From Welwitschia mirabilis (Eukaryota > Gnetophyta > Gnetopsida > Welwitschiales), in assembly GCA_051453625.1 (NCBI GenBank), contig JBOZIK010000001.1, positions 144,495,722 to 144,559,721 on the forward strand: a DNA stretch of 64,000 nt, in the 5' to 3' direction. Under the pieces are notes generated by a model. That model made no database searches. It was not told the origin of the DNA and worked only from the letters and a program-made list of their open reading frames with translations. The position numbers and the translations under genes were made by a program. Positions 47,060 to 60,280 of the stretch are shown in pieces (the stretch's first letter is position 1; each line of letters starts with the position of its first letter).

Positions 47060-48640
47060 CAATCCTGCTTTGGTACCATCTTAGAATGATTAACAATGTG
47101 ATACAGTAGGTTTTGTACTTAGTATTATGTGTATGAACATTAAGGATAATTGGATACTATGTAGAGATCTATGGTATGAATAAAATTGGATACTATATAG
47201 AGATTCATGGTATCAACATAAATAGGATTCAGGAACCTATGGCAAGTACAATATAATTCATTGATAGTCTTGGTGTAGAGTGAAAAAAAATAGAGAGGGC
47301 ATAAATTACAAATGAACTTTAGTCTACTTTAATGTAAGTACTTACCAAACAAAGTGATCTTGTTCTATTTATCATGAACATACATTCTATTTCTTTACAA
47401 GTTTAATTAGATCCTTTTCCTAATTTTTATTTGTTAAATTATCTTATTTATAAAAAGGATGTGAATCTTAGTTTTACACTATTCAAAAGGTAATATCTAA
47501 TGTGGTTTTTAGTTTAAAATAGATAGAAGAAGGTTTTCAAAATGTGTTAATGAAGAATAACATCATCGTTTGTGGAGGTGATATGGTAGTCGAATCATTA
47601 TCTTGTAAAAATCAACATTTATCTAAAAGTTTAACTTCCAAGATAGTGGTATCTTTTGAAGTAATGGGATGCCAAGTTATGATACAAAATTTTCCTAATG
47701 GATGTAAATTAGATGCTCTAAAGAAAGCCCTATTTTTTGTGGAAAATTCTCAAACATTTCAATGGGACAATGTAATTCGACTGATTATATTGACTTTAAG
47801 GTACAAAAAATGCTATTACATTCTAATTTGATAATATAATGCTAAAATATTAGTTATATATAAATAATTTATGATATGTAATTTATAGACTAAAGAGATA
47901 AGGAATAAGGCTCTTGTAGACCCTTGGATCTTAGTGGATGGGAAGCAACTACAGATCACTACAGTAGATCCTCAAAGAACTCGAGTAGTAAGGATATAAA
48001 ATGTAAATCCAATGACATGTATTAAAACAAATTTTAGCATCTATGAGTTACTAAGATCTATTAAGAAGGTAAATGAAGAGATTGTAATGTTGTCGATGTG
48101 CAGTCTAAACAAGGTAATATAGTTTACATGCCTAGCATCATAAGTAGGTATAGATAGTTTATTTATGAAGGCCTTGCTGCTACACTCTATGGGCATCAAC
48201 CACATGATTTTTTTTATTTTTTAATGTCCTAGCCTAAATGGAGTTATTATGGATTATTATTATTAGCCAACTTAATAAACCCCTATTTTGTCACCTGAAG
48301 CATTGCAGCTCCCTTGGAGGTCATCAAATGGTAGGAAATATCTACACTGTGTGATACAACATCTTATTAGGGTGATTAATAAAAAAATATATTGATAAAG
48401 AGGACATTTCTTATCTCTTATCCCAATGCTATGGGTTTGGATCCTTTGATTTGTTAGGAATGGAGCAGAAGAGCTTTTCTACCTATAATCTCCAATTAAC
48501 ATATGAAAAAGCTAGTTTTACACATCAAAATTATTTAAAGTGATGTTTAAAATCACATGGTACTATCAATAGTTATAGCCGATGGTTGATGATAAATTTT
48601 CTTATGCATCTATTTAGTGACATGATATGAAAAATCTACT
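47060..48640. repeat. Internal duplication of CACTA, copy B
   Basis: This is the shorter and less damaged partner of 43365-45640. It contains a plus-strand open stretch of 95 codons (47,544-47,831) whose equivalent in copy A is interrupted by stops, and a further unbroken-looking stretch around 47,890-48,090 (LVDPWILVDGKQLQITTVDP). I recognise neither as a transposase domain. The segment could be remains of the element's own genes or of another captured gene. Confidence 0.8.
47544..47831 (+). CDS. Unidentified open frame in CACTA copy B
   Basis: A 95-codon frame reading MLMKNNIIVCGGDMVVESLS and later EVMGCQVMIQNFPNGCKLDA. I do not recognise a family. It is supported only weakly as coding: the homologous stretch in copy A (about 44,555-44,790) aligns residue by residue but has stops. 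The change between copies includes synonymous-looking and replacement differences, so I cannot say that selection acts on it. It may be an exon of a larger gene, because flanking frames continue similar wording after intron-like gaps. Confidence 0.3.
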   Translation: MLMKNNIIVCGGDMVVESLSCKNQHLSKSLTSKIVVSFEVMGCQVMIQNFPNGCKLDALKKALFFVENSQTFQWDNVIRLIILTLRYKKCYYILI

Positions 48641-49350
48641 CTCAAACTTACATGTCTTTTTTAATGATTTCTTTTAACCCTCATTATTGGGTATGTTATT
48701 TGCTCATTAATTTCTATCCTATTTTATTAAAGCAATGTGTTTATATTCTATAGGAATCAGTACATCCAATAAAGGATAACATAGTGGGTTCTCTTATTAT
48801 TACTTTCATCTATAAATTAGGGATTTTATAAGAAAATTTGTCTTTAATTGATTATCCTGATCAATAGTTTTTTTTTTTTTTAATTTCTTAGGGGTCCTAG
48901 TATTTGCCAAGGATCATGACTAAGTACAAGCATAATTCTTTACTTTTTGTTATCTTAACACCTTGATATAACATAATTTTGTCAAGATGATAATTCTCAT
49001 TGACATCATGTTTCTCTTAGATTAATTGTGCTTCAAGTTATAAAGTTTCTAGATATACTTCTTATATTTCAATTTGAAGAATTCAAGTCAATGTTAATCT
49101 TTCATTGAGGGCATTCTATTTTAGCTAGGAATTATCAGAGATTTTTATAGGGGTGAAATACTTATGATAGATTTTTCCAACTATGAGCTATAAGCACAAC
49201 ATGAGGTTTTTCATGAGGTCATTTAGTTTATAAGAAATAGAAACTCTCAAAACCTTTTAGAATTAAAAACACACATATGTAATCAAAGCACACTTTACCC
49301 AAAGTAGCATCCAAAGAAGCATACTATTTTGGAATTAAAAATATGCATAC

Positions 49351-50233
<883 letters not shown>

Positions 50234-50239
50234 TTCTCA

Positions 50240-53200
50240 AAAATATCTATAACCTCATTTTTCATGGCCTTCATCTTCAAATAGTATTCTCTTTCAATGA
50301 ATTTCAAGAAATAGTTCTGTGAAAAAGCGGTTCATCAAACACCTATGATGCATCTTTTAAAAAACTAATTTAATGACTTAAATATGTACCAATTTTCTTC
50401 TCACTAGCTTTGCATTAATTTTGATCTCAAAAATGTTAAACACACATAGATTTTAGCATAGTTGAGAAAATTCCATGGAAAAAAATTTCCTAAAGAATGT
50501 AAATGTCAGAAAGGAAAAGAAAAGTGGATGAAATGATATGTAATTCTAAAGGCAATTTTTCATTCAAATCATGTGAGATATTCTTGTTTATACATTTGAT
50601 TATTATTGCGTCTATGTCTTTTTTTAATTTAATCATTTCCAACTTGCATTCACATTTCTATCTCTCTAGAATTTACATTATGCATACTAAAACTAATTCT
50701 TGGATAAAAAAGTGACTATGTGATTGTCAAGGGTGCTGGTTCAATAATAAGATCATCTTTATAGCTTGTTCGACATTCCACTAAGTATAATAACAATGGA
50801 TTATTCATTAGATGGATTAACATTCTATAATTCTTGTACTACCAGCTTTGGAATTCTTGAGAGGAAGTTAACAATGTTAAATTGATGAAAATAAGGATGT
50901 CATTATTGTGTCTTGTCTTGGATATAATGTTTTTGCCTCACTAATGTAATTGTAGATGATTAAGCCATAGATTGTCAGTGGGGTTTTAATCCTTTTTATG
51001 CCTAATTTCCAAATCCAATTCCTAAAATAGGGCCTCTTTCTAAAGCTAAGGTGGAATCTCAGAAGGTGAGAATATAATTCATGAGATCTCCTAAGGAGCA
51101 TAGAAAGAGGATGTCATGGTTCAGAATACATCATGGCGGTTGTAGCAAGTAGATGTCATGGGTAAGGAGACTAGCTTTATGAAAAGCTTATGCATTAAAA
51201 TAGAGGTAGAAACATCATTTCAGTAGAAGAACATATTTTGATGTCTCTCTTAATAAATGAGTTAAGTAGTCTACTTCCAAGTGGTTTAGGTGGGCTTCTA
51301 GGTTATATCCTACTTGTTTTCCTACCCATTCATCTTACCTTTCATATTGCTTCAGTGATAAATTACATCATTTAGCTTTTTATAATGTGTTTACTAGTAT
51401 GCATGTGCAATGTTAATACCTTTAGACTCAATAAAGATACAGTTCTACATCATAACTAAATAGATTATCAATAGACATTGCATAAAGAAAGTATAAATCA
51501 ATTGCAAAATTGTTGAGAGAGGGTAAAGAGCAACAAACTGAGAAGAGGCATCAAGGATTAAAAAATAGAGTATCATCCATAAAGCAGATGAGAGGTAACA
51601 AAAGACACAGGAAAAAGAAGGATCATCCACATTACAACAAGCTCTACAAGGCAGAGAATCAAGGAAATCAAAGTGAAAAATGGCTATTATAACTTGCACA
51701 TAAAATTCAATAATAAAAAAAATGAAAAACATAAGTGAAACACTATAGAATTCATAAAAACTTAATAAAAAAGCAAAAAATAACAAAGAAAACCTACATC
51801 TTTGTTTTTAGAGAATAAACCTAAAATAGATATATTAATCTTGAAATGCATATAAAATCTATTACGAAAAATATAAAAACCTACTAGTTAAAAAAATTTT
51901 GTGTGAAAACATCACCATTAAGAAAGAGAAACATTATCTTTCAGAAGGAAAAATACCATGAAAAACTTACAAAAATCCTATACAAAATAATACAAAAACA
52001 TAGAACTTGACCTGTTCAACGATCAAGCTCGACGGGTGGATGTCATAAGGTAGTGTGTTGTGATTTTTTGTTTCCTTCCAATGTGCTTTGAATCTACTCC
52101 ATTTTGATCTTGGAAAGTATCTACTTTACATTTTTTTATGCTTATTATCCATTAACTGACATTAAACCATGATGTTCTTCATGCTAAAATCTTTTACAAT
52201 GGTTTTTTTCCACAAATCCTACCTGCAAGGCAAGGCTTATCTGATGAAAGAAGATAAGCCTTTCTATGTGTCTATTTTTATTTTGTTTTGCAAGAGTAAT
52301 TAGGAGGACCTCTTGTAGAGAACAAGAATCACAACTCTTGCAATGCAAAACCTAAATTTGCCTCTCATCTACTAAAGTTCTGAAAGTTTAAAGGTCAAAC
52401 TTGAAAAGAGATGTGGATTTTTAAAAAGTATAACCTCTAACAAGCTTAAATTTAGAAGCCAACAGAGATTAATTGAATGATTTCATGAGAAAATAGGTGA
52501 TCTTCAATAGGGAGCCAATAGAGAAAATGATTTCATGAGTGAAGAAGCAAGTTTCCTTCTTTAGGGTTTCAATGTGGATTTCCTTCTTCAATATTTTCAA
52601 TCATTTTAAATAACTAGCATGAAGAATAACTAACATGAAGAATAATATTTCCAAAGTAGAGGTAGATAAAACACATGTTCTTATTATCATAAATTCAACA
52701 TAGCTCATAAATATAATTACAGATAAGTTTAAAGGACGTCTCATTTCATGTATCAAACATGGTAAGTCTATTAATTAAAAAGCTAATCTTCTAGTCTTCT
52801 CACTGGCCTTGGCCTGTGTCTTATCTCATATGCTATGCACAAAATAATGAATGAAACTAATATCTTCATCAATTAAAATTTACAAATATTTTTTATGTAT
52901 AAAAAATAATATTTAAAAACATTAGTTCTGTCATCTTCTTCATGCCATTGATATATATCATAGGAACATGACTTTATATACAAAGCATTATATTATTTGT
53001 TTGTTGTATTGATTATTCTAATTAATCCAACCCTAATATTCTTAATTAAGTTTCTAAATTAGTTAATTATTGTTATAATATTAATATTTTCTATGGATGC
53101 ATATCATTTGCTTTTAGAAGGCTTTCAGTTTTTGATAACTTTACTATGCCAATGATAATTTATTCTTCAAGGGGGCACACCATTTAAATGAGAAAAGATG

Positions 53201-54480
53201 CTGGTTTGTGAATAGTTATCATTATAAGTATGAAATAAAAGAGGAAAAAGAAAAGATAAACTTAAGACACAAAGTAAGTGAATAACAAAATTCATGACAT
53301 CTAGGTTATAAATTTGTCCCTGGGATTAGTTCTCAGTAAAAATCCTTAAATACTATGAACATATCTTCTATACTAATTAATTCTTTATTCCTATTTTACA
53401 AAAGGTATTTCAAGCCAAATATGATGGAAGTGTACCACTAATAAGAGCTGTATGTAGTTATAGTGATAAACCAGATGCTTCTCACAATGATTAAAAAAAA
53501 TTAATGTAACATTTAGTTGAGAGAAGAATTCACAGTTCTATCTTGTAAATATGAAAAAAATAAATCATGGTTATTTGCAGAGGAAAACTATGTTTATGGC
53601 ACCATAAACCTCTTTAGTCATTGAATAAATAAGAGAAATTGATAATCCATTGGGTGAAATAAGCAGAAATTCTTCAAGACTACAATTATTAAGAGCAAAT
53701 TTCATAGATAATAAAAGAAAAAAGGAACATGACATATTTTGGTATAGTAAACCCTCCAAAACCTTAGAAAAATAGTGTTAAGAAAATCTATCACATCTCA
53801 ACATATATGACTAGTTATTTATAGATAGAAAATTCTTCATACATAAGGACTATTTAAGAATAAACATCAAAGGAATCATCAGACGGGTATGATTAGAGAG
53901 GTGAAGGGGAAGATACAACATAATAAGTTTGTAAGATCTTACTACTAGCCAAAATTGTTAAGCGAAGTTAAGATGTAGATAAAACACAAGTTGTATGTGA
54001 TAAAGCGAAAGAAGGTACCAGCCCAAGTATGGATGATGAAAGCACTAACATGAATTTGATTTTGACATAGCTAAAGGAAATCAAAGGGAACAATTCTATT
54101 CTGGTGCTGATAAACATATTTTTCTAAGGCAATACATTTTCCACTATATTAAAAGTCATGAGATATAAACTTTGGCCAAAGGATTCCTTAGTCAAGCAGT
54201 AAAATTGCATGGTACATTTTGACATTAGCTCAAATAAAGGTGTTGTTTAGTTTACTATCCTTTGTAATAGGTCTTCATTCAATTTCCTTAGAGGAACCTC
54301 AGTCACTTCAGTCTAATGAAAAAAGCATTACAAAAAATGCTACCACTTTTTAGTTATCTTAAAAACATTATACCAATAGGTTCAAAAATCAGTACACTTT
54401 TTCCAAATAAGTATGAGTATGTTTTGTTATTCTTTGCAAGGATGCATGGGTTTTTATTTAAACTTAGCTATTAGAGAATT
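50240..54480. other. Rest of the CACTA interior, no gene recognised
   Basis: Short frames only. A minus-strand frame at 53571-53759 (containing PNGLSISLIYSMTKEVYGAI) has an intron-like AG border at its start and could be another captured exon, but I cannot name it. A stretch at 51,682-51,850 repeats 46,794-46,959. A GC-richer word near 52,020-52,046 (cgatcaagctcgacgg) stands out from the background. Confidence 0.4.
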
Positions 54481-54484
54481 TCTT

Positions 54485-54685
54485 TCATTCAACACCTTTA
54501 AAGATCAATAATTTAAAGACATTTTTCATAAAAAACTTTAAAAAAAGGACGTTTAAGGCATTTATTTTGAAAAACACCTTAAAAACATTATTATTATTTT
54601 TATTCAAGGTGTTTATTAAGATGAGTGTCTCATGACTAAGGCATTTATTCAAATAGACACCTTAAAGCCTATTTTTCTTGTAGTG
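54485..54685. repeat. Right terminal and subterminal repeats of CACTA
   Basis: Contains aaggcattta, aacaccttaaaaac, aaggtgttta and acaccttaaagcc before the terminal tttcttgtagtg. They match the left-end motif set in inverse orientation, as expected for a CACTA element. Confidence 0.8.
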
Positions 54686-55464
54686 CACCTTGTCTTCTGA
54701 ATGGCATTAGATGGATGACAATTAGTTATTTGTTAAAAAATTAATTCCTTTTAACAAAAGTTGGTTTTGATCACACCCTTTTACAGCATAACCTTTAATG
54801 CAACCACATACTGATCCTAAACTATAAATAGACCTTCTTAGACCAAATTTGACTATCTTTTTGTGCATCTTGATATCATGATGAATTATAAATTAAAAAG
54901 ACAAAGGGATCCATATTAGCTTATGAGAAAGATGTCCTTGGTATTGGGTTGTGATTCTTACATTGAGAAACTTTTAGTTATGAGTGGATGTATGACAATT
55001 TAATTGATTAACAAAGTTGATAAAATTGTATTTCTTTTACAAAAATTCTCTTTTACTTCTTATAGTTCATGTTGATTTTAATTTATTGACATTGTTTATA
55101 ATTGATATGGGTTATAATAACCAATCTAAGTAATATTAGATTGGTTATTAGGTTAATATTTGCATTTAAATTGCATTAATCCAATTGCATCATAATTCAT
55201 TTCATTTCATTATCATCCATTGCATTCATTACATCTACATTAATTTTGATTTAGTTTTTCATTTCAAGAAATTAGAAATTACAAATTTGTTCTTGTCTTT
55301 CTCAACTCAATTTTCTAATTCCCTTTTAGAGTACAACATTTTTAGGTTAATTTCACTTTACAATTGGGTTTTGTGCAAAGAAAACATATATTTAACTTAT
55401 AGATTTTTTAGTAAAGATACATTGATGAAAGTTATAGTTTCAAGAACAAATTCACAAAATAACA
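54686..55464 (+). repeat. Right part of the Athila-like 5' LTR
   Basis: Begins right after the CACTA target duplication and ends at CA just before the primer site. A TATAAATA at 54823-54830 followed by GACC is a good TATA box, leaving about 640 bp of R-U5. With the 41,938-42,206 block it forms one LTR interrupted in U3. Confidence 0.6.
54823..54830 (+). promoter_or_regulatory. TATA box of the Athila-like LTR
   Basis: TATAAATA within actataaatagacc, about 640 bp upstream of the primer site. The transcription start would lie about 30 bp downstream. Confidence 0.55.
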
Positions 55465-55467
55465 ATT

Positions 55468-55485
55468 TAGTGTTATTGCTAGGGA
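55468..55485 (+). promoter_or_regulatory. Decayed primer-binding site of the Athila-like element
   Basis: The bases TAGTGTTATTGCTAGGGA align without gaps to the site usual in Athila elements, TGGCGCCGTTGCCGGGGA, which pairs with the 3' end of a tRNA (Asp type by my recollection). Seven of 18 positions differ, and all seven are C-to-T or G-to-A. The site is followed about 1.4 kb later by gag-like words. Confidence 0.7.
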
Positions 55486-56880
55486 ATACTTTAATGAAAT
55501 TGGAAATTGTCATTACTCAAGTAGGTACTTTAAATTCAATTCAATTTGTTTATTTAAGTATTATTGTAGCATATCCTTTTCTGATCTACTTTCTTCCTCT
55601 TGATTACCTTTTAAGGTCTATAAGGGTTTACTTAATTATCCATCTAGGTATACTTTAATTTCATCTCATTACAAATTTCTTTTATTATAAAATTTCTTCA
55701 ATATTTGTGATCAATCTCTTCCGAGGAATTAACATTTCAAATCAGTATGTTAAACTTCAAAAAACAAATTAGTTCGTAGAATTTTTTTATTTGTGAAAAT
55801 ATTATTCATAGGCCTACTCTTCCTTTCTAAGAAGATGTTATCGCTCTTTGATTAGGTCTACTCCTTTCACTTCATTAATCTTAGGGATTACCAAATTTTT
55901 TTAATTGCAAACTTGGCCTACACTTTTTGCTTCATGTAATTTAAGTAATTGCCACATCCACTTTGTTAAATCTACTTCTTATACCTTTGAGTAATCCTAG
56001 AGATTATTTCTATTTGGGTGTAAACATGTTTGTTTAACACAAGTTAACTATGCAATAAGATGGTAAATAAGTAAAAAGCCAAATGCACAAGAGAGAAGAA
56101 ATTTCTTAAAGAAGTAATCAAAAAAGGTATAGTGAATTTTAATACTAGAACTTAAGGTAAAAAGGAAAATTTCATTTCTAAAATAGAGTAATATGATTTT
56201 TCCACATGTATAATTTCTTATTCATATGTTTTAAGAAATTTTGTTAATTTTTAAAATTAGGTAATTTCTAGTTCTCTTTTACCTATTGCACTATCTTCAC
56301 CTCTAACCCTAATATCAAAATAATCAAAGAATTCAAGTTCTAGACTAATAGTTACATCTTAAACTCATTTGAACTCTTGTTCTAAGCAATCTTCAAATTA
56401 ACTACCTCTCAAAATGTCAGATTCCTCTAGTTCAGGATTTTCTAATTCCATAATTAGCTCAAAATCTACTCATAAATGAAAAGAGAGAGCTTAAAAATCC
56501 TTTTTACTTACTTATCAGTGATGATGTAGAGTTGAAAAACTTAAATTCATATCCCATCTTTTCATAAGAACAAAATGAAGATTCTTTTCAACATATAATT
56601 GACATTGAATAACTCATTTTCACTTCTAGAAATGGAAATAATAAAGTATTAGATCATAGTTACATGATTATTTTTCCTTTTATCTTTAGAGGCAAAGCAA
56701 AAAATTAACTCAAAACAATCCCATACAAAAGCCTTAAAAGTTGGAACCAAGTGCAAGAAGCGTTCATCAAATGATTCATGAATAAAACAACCATGAGAAA
56801 GAGAAGAAAAGAAGAAAAAAACTTTCAACAATACCTTCATGAGGTTTATGCTTCTACCTATAAGATATTTTTGATTACTG
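55486..56880 (+). other. Leader of the Athila-like element
   Basis: Between primer site and gag. A 157-codon frame at 55185-55658 spans the LTR-leader border, including the primer site, and is therefore not a real gene. No other coding trace is convincing. Confidence 0.5.
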
Positions 56881-57660
56881 CATCTTCCAAGTTAGTGAAT
56901 GAATTCTAAAAACCTAAATTCATAGATCAAATGACTTATGAAGTTTTATGTGGTAAAGATCTACTTCATTTAACATTAGATAATGCTTAGAGTTTACTGG
57001 AATATCTAGTTGAAATAATTCAAACTTGGCTAAAATGTACATCTAAAGAAAACAAAATTATAGGTCAAATGCTTAAAGATTTGAATAATGTGCAACATGA
57101 AGAAGAACAAACACACTCTACCACCATTCTTAAAGATCTCACTAGCACTTTGAGAGTTACACAATAGAACTAGCTGATTCTAAAATGATAAGTCCAACTC
57201 CTTAACATTAGACTTCTTTCAACCAATGTTAAATATGTGAAGAAAGTTCTCACTCCACTAAAGAATGTCTTGTCCTATCAACTTGTAGAGAAGTTATTTA
57301 CAATGAAGTATGTGCATTCAACCAAAGGTCAAACAACTTTAAAAGTAACAAATAATATTTTCAAAGAAATAATTATCCTTCAACATTATTTAAATATTCA
57401 TTTGAAATTATATTCAGAAGCAATAAATTTTAGCCCAACTTTTCCAACTATAATAGGAATGATTTCCTAAAAGAGTCTATAAAAGAATTAGAAAGAACGC
57501 AAGAAAATACCATAAGAATTTAAAAAGTTAAAATGAAAACTTGGAGAATTTAATTAATATGCCTCGATAAATCATGTTAGAAAACTAGAGATCTCAAGGA
57601 TTAATTACCACTTAAACTATCCCAAATATTAATGATGTGAAGAAAGATTGAAAGGTAATC
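56880..57660 (+). pseudogene. Athila-like gag remnant
   Basis: At about 56,925-57,040 the frame reads IDQMTYEVLCGKDLLHLTLD, then a stop and SLLEYLVEIIQTW. This resembles the gypsy gag C-terminal core (F..GL....R..VDA.AGG....T..EAYELLE.MA). Further open pieces (57,050-57,165 and 57,237-57,470) show no domain I can name. A TRSGYET word at 57,661 is the usual junction between gag and protease in Athila/Tat elements. Confidence 0.6.
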
Positions 57661-58495
57661 ACACGAAGTGGATATGAAACAACCTCTTTTGAAGAAAACT
57701 CCACTTCTAACAACAAAGAAAAATAAGTGAATCATAAGGAAAAAATTTAGGTACTGGATCAACCAAAAATACCTCAAATATCCAACCAAAAATTCACCTT
57801 ATAACAAATGCACAATAAGGACACAAACCTATGGATGAATAGATTGAATACCAACTCAATCTATGATGAACATTTAAAGGCAATTATGAATGATGTTAAT
57901 ATCAACTTATCCTTTTCAAAAATACTTCAAGACAATCCAACATATAGTAAAATATGAAGTATTTAGTAAGAAGAAAGTAAAAAGGACAATACTAACTAAA
58001 TTTTTCAATGTTCAATCTCTTGTCAACCTGGTTATGCAAAAATGTCCTGAGTTTAAAGAACTAGGGGCTATTACTATATGTGTTATTTCATAGGATAATA
58101 AAAAGATTAAAAAATATTTAATGGATAAAGGATTAAGTATGAACATCATCGCTTTACACATTTATAAGAAGTTTTAATTAAAAAGAAGAATTAAACCTAT
58201 AAAAATATTATTGAAATTGGCATATGCAATAATCAAAAGACATATATGGGTAATCAAAGACTTAGTTATTTAAATTAAAGAAGCATTATACCCTATAAAT
58301 TTGGTTATTATTAAATTTAAAAATATTGGAGAATATTCCTTACTCTTAAAAAGAGCTTTTTATGTAACTACCCATTGTGTTATTGACACTTACACTAGTA
58401 TGATGGAATTTCATGTTAGAAATAAAAATTTTAGCATTAGGGTCTATAATGTAGTTGAAAAGAACATAGGATATGACTCAGATCTTGAAAATTAG
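57661..58495 (+). pseudogene. Athila-like protease remnant
   Basis: Starts at TRSG (57,661), passes MNDVNINLSFSKILQDNPTY (family L..INIPF.EAL.QMP.YAKF), and reaches a degenerate active site YLMDKGLSMNIIALHIYKKF at about 58,118-58,176. There the family has LCDLGASINLMP; the Asp is kept but GAS is not. The later part, LYPINLVIIKF, LLLKRAFYVTTHCVIDTY, matches the DF.V....LLGRPFL.T....ID end of the domain. Several stops are present. Confidence 0.8.
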
Positions 58496-58506
58496 TAAAA
58501 CCCTTC

Positions 58507-58743
58507 ATGTTAGTTCAACACCATTCTTTAGAAGAAAGACTCCTTTCACTAGATAACCTGACTTTATTTGATGGTGAGGAAGAATACTCCATCATTATAA
58601 AAAGTCTAGACTCTTCCAATTCATACAACATCAATAAATATCTCTTGTATAATCCTCTATGTGAAGAAACCCATGAAGAATTTGATCCTATTATTAATCA
58701 TGAAACTCATCATGTTAGATCTACTGAAAATTATTTGAATTAA
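58507..58743 (+). pseudogene. Protease-RT linker of the Athila-like element
   Basis: An open stretch rich in Glu/Asp/Ser/Asn, including SLEERLLSLDNLTLFDGEEE. Position and acidic composition fit the variable linker between protease and RT. The following ELPNDLKYIFLNNN at about 58,785-58,830 is the family word LP.HLKYAFLG that precedes RT. Confidence 0.55.
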
Positions 58744-58779
58744 GATGGGTGTTCCATAACTTTAAAAGATGATTATGAT

Positions 58780-59720
58780 CTTCAGATTAACGAATTACCT
58801 AATGATCTAAAATACATTTTCTTAAATAACAACCTAAAAAAGCCTTGATAATAAATGATCATCTTTATTCTTTCTAATAAAAAGCCTTGATTCAAGTTTT
58901 AACTTCAAAATAAAATCTTTTTCTTAGACTTATAAAGATATAAGTGCTATACCTTCTCATATTGTCCAACACAAGACCTACATAAAAGACAACTCAAACC
59001 CATTATAAAACCTCAACAAAGACTTAATTTAATCCTTAATCAAGTATCCAAGATGAAATCATTAAACCTATGGCTACTAAGATCATTTTATGATATTTTC
59101 AATAGTAAGTGAGTTAGTCCTCTTATAGTTGTACCTTAAAAAGGAGAAAAATGGTAAGTTTTCATTTATTTTAGGAAACTTAGTAAGCTCACCAAAAAGG
59201 ATTATTTTCCTTTGCCTTTTCTTAATCAAGTTTTAATAGAATCCAAGTCCATGCATATTCTTGTTTTCTTAATGTATATAGTAGATATAATCAAGTTTGC
59301 ATTGCCAATAAGGATAAATTAGAAATCACTTTTACTTCTCCTTTTGGCACTTTTTCTTTCAAAAAAATGTCCTTTGGTTTAAGCAATGCTTCTGAAACAT
59401 TTTAAAGAGCCATTATGGGTATTTCCTCTAATATGATTAAAGACTATAAAGATTTTTTTGGATGAATTCTCTATCTTTGGTGACTCCTTAAAACAAATCT
59501 TAAAAAGATTAGAAAAGATCCTTGCTTATTGTATAGAAAGTGGCCTTCATCTTAGTTAGAAAAAAAGTCATTTTCTTGTAAGGAATGGATTTGTGCTTGG
59601 ACACCACATCTCTAGCCAAGGCATTAGAATGGATCCTTTAAAAATTGACATCATAAAAGATATTTCCCCTTTAACTAATGTTAAATAAGTAAGACCTTTT
59701 CTTAATCATGCTAGATTATA
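58780..59720 (+). pseudogene. Athila-like reverse transcriptase remnant
   Basis: Recognisable words in order: IKPQQRLN at about 59,015, YNQVCIANKDKLEITFTSPF and GTFSFKKMSFGLSNASETF at about 59,280-59,402, and the active-site loop FLDEFSIFGDS at about 59,455-59,485, where the family has F-x-DDFS-V-F-G. The second catalytic Asp is Glu, and the frame changes in a T7 run just before it. Downstream are GFVLGHHISSQGIRMDPLKI at about 59,590-59,650 and NHARLYQRFIKDYAKTYKP. All words are gypsy-specific. Confidence 0.9.
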
Positions 59721-60280
59721 TCAAAGATTTATTAAAGATTATGCCAAGACCTATAAACCAAGTCATTCACTCCTTGAAAAAGATGTCAAATTTAATTGGA
59801 TCCACATTTGTTGAACTAATTTTAAAAAACTTAAGGACAAAATCACTTTTAAGCCTATTCTCATTAGACCTATTTAAAACAAATATTTTGAACTTATATG
59901 TAATGCTAGCAATATTACTGAAGGTGGAGTTTTGGACCAAAACATAATAAGAGGTATAAATTCATTATTTATATTAGTATAATCCTTTCAGTAATATAAT
60001 CCAATTATACCACTATTAAAAAATAAATCCTAGCCATTATTTTTTATCTTGATAAACTTCATCATTACCTACTTGAATTTCATGTCTACACTAATCATGC
60101 TGCCATTAAATATCTTATGGTAAAGAAAGATTTAAGTGTTATATTTATATGATGAACACTCTTAATACAAGAATTTAACCTCACCATCATAGATAAAGAA
60201 GGTAAACATAATTGTGTTACTAATTATCTTTCATGTATTCTTAAGGAAATAAGTTCCTTATACTTTTCTCTTAATTTTCC
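59720..60280 (+). pseudogene. Athila-like RNase H remnant
   Basis: The join RFIKDYAKTYKPSHSLLEKD and KLKDKITFKPILIRPI marks the start. Later YTTIKK, a stop, ILAIIFYLDKLHHYLLEFHV at about 60,005-60,085, and TNHAAIKYLMVKKD at about 60,088-60,135, match YTTTEKELLAVVFALEKFR and TDHAALKYL. The Asp before HAA is Asn, again one G-to-A change. The end reads LTIIDKEGKHNCVTNYLS (family I.DKKG..N.VADHLSR). Confidence 0.85.

Noticed and set aside
51445-51786. A 113-codon hydrophobic minus-strand frame that could look like a membrane protein
   Set aside because: Phe/Leu/Ile-rich only because the opposite strand is A-rich; no family resemblance, and part of it lies in the repeat shared with 46,794-46,959.
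55185-55658. A 157-codon plus-strand frame, the longest gap-free frame in the window
   Set aside because: It spans the end of the Athila-like LTR and the primer site, has a low-complexity hydrophobic composition and matches no family; a chance frame.
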